Part shown: one piece after another, positions 59,920 to 64,000 of the stretch
Position numbering within the stretch: position 1 is the first letter of the stretch
How the letters are laid out: every line of letters begins with the position of its first letter
From: Syncephalastrum monosporum B8922
Taxonomy: Eukaryota; Mucoromycota; Mucoromycetes; Mucorales; Syncephalastraceae
Length of the DNA stretch: 64,000 bases
Direction: 5' to 3'
NCBI GenBank assembly: GCA_000697355.1
Contig: JNEN01000793.1
Location: forward strand, 62,001-126,000
Made by a program: the position numbers and the translations under genes
Notes under the pieces: model-generated
Told to the model about the DNA's origin: nothing
Database searches by the model: none
Seen by the model: only the letters and a program-made list of their open reading frames with translations

Positions 59920-61657
59920 TTATTCCATCTGCCATTTTTGCCACGCTTCATAATACGCCTATATTGCCGATTATCAATACAGAAGGTCAAATCCATAGCC
60001 TTTTGACTTTTACCTTGTATTCATCCGTTGTCATGTTGCGTTGGTCTTCTTCTGCAACCTCGTTCAGCGGCATCATCTTGCCATTCACTACATATCATCA
60101 GTCAGTAAAGCCCACATCATTGCCACCCTTATACATACCCGACACCAAAGGCACATCCTCATCTTCTGAGTCATGTCTGGCGTGTTTGGGGCTACATAGA
60201 GCACACACTGAGTATCTTGTGCATGCACTTGATACACAATTACCTTTCACCGTCTTCATAATCCGGGCTACGTGCCCGCTTGCCATTTTCGTTTGTCACT
60301 GTCTCAAATTCGTCTTCTTCCAGATCTTCCTCAAAACCAGTATGCATACCGGGCTGAGCCGACTCGTATGACTCATAATATTTGGCGTAATCTTTTGATT
60401 TCCATGCGCATTAGTAACAGAGATCAAGCAGGAGATAAAAAAAAAAGAGTACATACAATCATCGCGATCCTCGTCAAATTCTTCTGCACCGACTTCTTCA
60501 AAGGTATCTTCTTCTTCATGGAGAACCACGGTGGGTTCATCGGGTCGGTCACCTGTACCGCGCAAGCTGTCTGATACAGTGCTTCGTTGATGCCACACTG
60601 GCAGCATGTTCTGCTGTCGCTTTTCTTCGGCCTCTGCTTGTTTGGCGCGCATAGCCGCTTCATTGTCCTTTTGCAAGTCGACGATAATGTCACCTTGTCC
60701 GGCACCCGTATCTTGTGCAATGGCGAGTTCGTGATCGTCGCGGTCGCCAGCGCCGTTTCGATTTGCGGATGGTTTGAATGTATAACTGTGTCACATTTAG
60801 TTATCAGATCCAGATAACCTTTTCCTCGCCTGAGCTTACTTTGCTGGAATGACGATGGTGTCGGTCTGTTTCAGGAGATGAATAATCGGCTGCGATTGTT
60901 CTCTCAGCCTGCATATTCGGTCAGTAGAGTAGCAACGCACGATGGGAAGTGACATACTTTTGGAGCTCTTCTTGGCTTTCTTGGAGGTTGACGGTATTAT
61001 TGTTCTCCTCGAGAATGGTATTGCAGACTTCACAATGAAACATGCCGTCCTTTAGCAGAGAGAGGACCTCCATAGTATCGTAGGATCGTTGACAGGTGGG
61101 ACAAATGTAGCCTTTGTTCTCGGATTCCTAGTGCGTCGTCAGCATCAAATATATGCCTTTTGCAAGTTTAGACCGAGCGTACCTTCTTGAGTTGTTTCCT
61201 TACGCGCAACTGCATCTGGTACATCTTCCACTTGACAACATCAACGAATTCTTTGTAATCGATGTAATAGTAGTTTTTGGGAACTGCGCGTTGATCCTGT
61301 TTTCGAGCTTCTTGACGTGTAGCCCTTATTGCTCGGTTAGCAAACAGACAATCGGAGGCACGCGACAACACACATTTTTAGCAATCGGTCTTCTTTGAGC
61401 TTGCCACAGTTGCGATGGACGTCGCGCGGGGTCATTTTGAGAGCCATGACGAGATCTTCCTCTCGAATACTACCATGGACAAATGCCACATTGAAGATGA
61501 TTAAACGCTACTCGATCGCGTCCATAAAGCAGAGGTGTGAGAGAAAGTACCCATTCATATTTGGAGTAGTTTTGTTCAGCTCGTCTAAGATTACAATGTA
61601 TTTGGGATCGTAAAAGGCACGTGCCACTCGGGCGACCAGTGTCTTTAGGACCTCCAT
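59920..61657 (-). CDS. TFA1: Transcription factor IIE subunit alpha
   Basis: A general RNA polymerase II factor that recruits and stimulates TFIIH. It starts MEVLKTLVARVARAFYDPKY at 61657. The winged-helix region continues with ILDELNKTTPNMNGY, MTPRDVHRNCGKLKEDRLL and YYYIDYKEFVDVVKWKMYQM. The zinc finger is YICPTCQRSYDTME...GMFHCEVCNTIL (C4). An acidic C-terminal region follows (EEEDTFEEVGAEEFDEDRDD), then VNGKMMPLNEVAEEDQ. The last exon, after the acceptor CAATATAG, reads AYYEAWQKWQME and stops at 59920. This matches the family's typical ending and corrects the apparent stop at about 59990. Nine or so short introns join in frame. Confidence 0.93.
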
Positions 61658-62913
61658 TATTCCTGTACAATCCAGCAGAGAAGCAGGCGAAAGAATGAAT
61701 TCGAATTTTTGCACGAAGACATCGGTTTCTAAATGAGGCAAAAAGATTCCAGAGAAAAAAGGATTTAGCGGGCCATCTCGCGCGCTGCAACCAATGTCAT
61801 ATGCTGCCGCTCACAGAATACGAAGGGCATGATAATAGACTGTTTTTGGCATCTGGACAATTAGTAGAGTCAGATGCTCTGCGCAAATCACTCATTATGC
61901 TGCATGGGAAGATCCAAAACAATGGGTATTTTTAAATATCTGTTCAGAAGACACACACACACGCAGCAGTTCGTGGAACATGACCACATACGTAGGGAAG
62001 ACTTATACTCAACTTGTGTCAGGCATATTCGCGAACCCTGCATCTAATAGAGCTGAGTGGCCCAACGACTGCAGCCTGGATTTCACTCCTGTGGAGGACA
62101 TATTACACATTTACATACGACCTGCAAATGTAATGAAATACCTGGACACGATGATGTGTGTGAAAGACCAAGTCATTGAGAAATATTTTGCACCAGCTCT
62201 TTAGAGTTTAGTCTTATCTGTGTATGGAATAAAAATGTCTTTGACAACGCTGTATCCAAGATTAAGGATATACACTACATATCTACGTGCCGTTAGTAAA
62301 GCATTGAGAGATGCATGTATAAGTATTATCCATCTACATGCCTATCCTGTGCCATTGCGCATTGGCTGCTAGTGAAGTACGTCCCTATATGTTCTCGCAA
62401 GGGCATTGCAATTTTCCCATGAAGGATATGGAAAGTATAGTTTATTTATTTTTTACAATGATTTCAATAAGTACGTATAACGTATATATATGATGTGGCA
62501 AGAGCCTTGTACCAGGTGACATGCATATTCAAGAGAAAATAAAGTCTGCCGTTATTTCCGCCAAAATGCAAGCTCCCAGGGCGGTCTGCATATATTTATT
62601 ATTGGAGACTGTGCTACAAAGAATGATCTACTTTTGGGAGATCCGAGAAATGATAAAAATGTAGTAAAAGTGTCACATTTAAGGATTTAAGGAAGTCTAC
62701 GAAGGGGAAATACACGAGAGGCAGAAAAAGTACATGTGTGTGTAGGTGTGTGTGAGATAGCAAGCACAAATCCGTACATCACTGGACACTTTTTTTATCG
62801 CGGCGTTTAAAAAAGAGACATGAGCAAAGAGGGTTTTGGGTGGTGTGTGTTTGAACCCCTGGGCCTTTTGCTCTTCTTCTTTTCTTCTTCTTTTTTTTTG
62901 CCTTACAACATTC
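61658..62913. other. Intergenic with one uncertain small open frame
   Basis: About 1.25 kb between divergent genes. A 74-codon plus-strand frame at 61980-62204 (MTTYVGKTYTQLVSGIFANP...) has balanced composition, more protein-like than nearby noise, but no recognisable domain and no obvious upstream exon. It may be a relic. An AC run lies at 61950-61962. The rest is AT-rich with no other feature. Confidence 0.4.
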
Positions 62914-64000
62914 ATGTCGTTTGGATTCCCATACCTTTTCAAGAGCGGTATAAGGAAAAAGAGGGAATTCGGCAGTCAGCACTCGCAATTGCCGCATCAC
63001 CCTCCGCCTCCGAGCCAGCTACCTTCGGGGATTCAGCAGCAGCAACATTCCCACTCTAACAAAACTTCCTCCTCCTCCTCCTCCTCCTCAGACAGAGACC
63101 ATTATCCTACATTGGTCTCTATGATACAGGCCAAGACGGCCGCTTCTTCTTCACCCAACCCTTCCCCTTCTTCTTCTTCGACTTCGTCTCGTTCTCGTCC
63201 CACTTCGATTGCAGTTCCAATGGAACCAGAAGAGCTCGACGACAATCGATGCTACCGTTATATCCGATCCCACTTCAACCTCATATTCACCCGATCGGCG
63301 GTCGTGTGTATCCCTCATTCGCGCTCTGTGGACGGCATGATACTCACCAAGGATTTTGTCGGTACGTTAGTCACGCATGAATCGCCGCCGCATCCCATTT
63401 ATGGAAAACCATGCCGCATCTCTCAGAAACACATTCGTACAACCCCTCGCCTTATTACAGAGGTCAATATCAGGCTGCTAACGGAAAAGTCGTCGCTATC
63501 GAGCATCCAATCATTAGCACCGTATCAGGTACAAACATCTTATTGTTCGATGCATTACAAACTATACTCACTTGGCATCATAAATAGATTTCAAGGAGCC
63601 GAGAACATTACATATCCTAGCCGAGGAATGGGTCTACATTGGAAGAAAGAAAATCCGTGTTCTCATGATTGACCGTCCCCTTGAAGGTGATCTGCTGGTA
63701 TAACTTATTCTTCTTTTTGATCCAAGCCGAAAGAGTCACGAGCACGTTTTTTTTTTTTTCGTTTTGTCTTTTGATTAGGTGCCGCCGCATCAACAACAAC
63801 CTAACCCGAATACCATTACGATTCCAGCCACGCGCTCTTCAAAGCAGTATGCCTTCCCTTCCTTACCGTATATTAGGTAGTTCTGTTACTGAAGTGGCTC
63901 ATATAGAGACCTTGATTTTCTCAACCTGTTCCCTGAGAATGCCGAACCTCTGTACGAGCTGCAGTCCAGTGTCCAAAAATTTGTAGATAGTTACGTCTAT
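62914..64000 (+). CDS. Conserved-looking protein of unknown function, 3' end outside window
   Basis: I do not recognise the family. The start is MSFGFPYLFKSGIRKKREFG (62914). The N-terminus is S/Q/P-rich, then the protein becomes globular: NRCYRYIRSHFNLIFTRSAV, VCIPHSRSVDGMILTKDFV. Introns remove 63362-63426 (GTACGT...CTCAG), about 63531-63588, about 63700-63778 and about 63877-63926. The exons join in frame to HSYNPSPYYRGQYQAANGKV, VVAIEHPIISTVS, FKEPRTLHILAEEWVYIGRK, KIRVLMIDRPLEGDLL, VPPHQQQPNPNTITIPATRS, LPYIRDLDFLNLFPENAEPL and YELQSSVQKFVDSYVY, still open at 64000. Consistent splicing supports a real gene. No function is assigned. Confidence 0.7.

Noticed and set aside
59616..59996. 126-codon minus frame as the TFIIE-alpha 3' end or a separate gene
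   Set aside because: It is antisense to the last RIM20 exons; the TFIIE-alpha ending AYYEAWQKWQME is reached by a small intron instead.

Overview
The window is nuclear DNA of a filamentous fungus, most likely an early-diverging Mucoromycota species (Mucorales-like). It is gene-dense. Its genes carry many short introns (about 40-140 bp) with GTAAGT-type donors and CAG/TAG acceptors, and proteins are rich in low-complexity Q/S/P tracts. Three things point to the lineage: an animal-type ferritin, which is usual in zygomycetes but rare in Dikarya; an ML-domain secreted lipid-binding protein; and a decayed PD-(D/E)XK-nuclease-like repeat gene of a kind I recall as amplified in Mucorales. The species cannot be fixed from the sequence alone.

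Layout. 44-4082: two minus-strand genes, a C2H2 zinc-finger factor and an RBM39-like splicing factor. 4083-10262: the only gene-poor stretch and the accessory region. It holds a degenerate tandem array with TGACGTCA palindromes, three diverged copies of a dispersed pyrimidine-rich repeat, a 342-bp inverted-repeat element, two divergently oriented decayed genes, and a 104-bp TIR element inserted in one of them with a TA duplication. 10366-26560: ferritin, AFG2/DRG1 ATPase, YAK1-type kinase, Sds3, a BMT6-like rRNA methyltransferase, a GRAM-domain membrane protein and TBL1/SIF2. 27278-42148: an ML-domain protein with a 5-nt microexon, a very large THADA/TRM732 homologue, STE14, IST1 and MSH6. 43180-52386: PASK-like kinase, tyrosine phosphatase, ARF1 and TTC7/YPP1. 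53220-64000: a RING protein with a GC-AG intron, an acidic disordered protein, a RIM20/PalA-like BRO1 protein, TFIIE-alpha and the 5' part of an unrecognised gene running off the window.

Genes are mostly single-copy housekeeping loci, not an operon or cluster. Several share short divergent promoters (ML/THADA 170 bp, STE14/IST1 134 bp). Several convergent pairs have stops only 23-86 bp apart, so their mRNA 3' ends probably overlap. Recurring themes that are not a physical cluster: ESCRT/pH signalling (IST1, RIM20), histone deacetylase corepressors (Sds3, TBL1), ribosome/tRNA modification (AFG2, BMT6, TRM732) and plasma-membrane/Golgi lipid signalling (TTC7, ARF1, GRAM protein).

All gene models were spliced by eye from the sequence. 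Exon junctions were checked by reading frame and family motifs, not by transcripts or searches.
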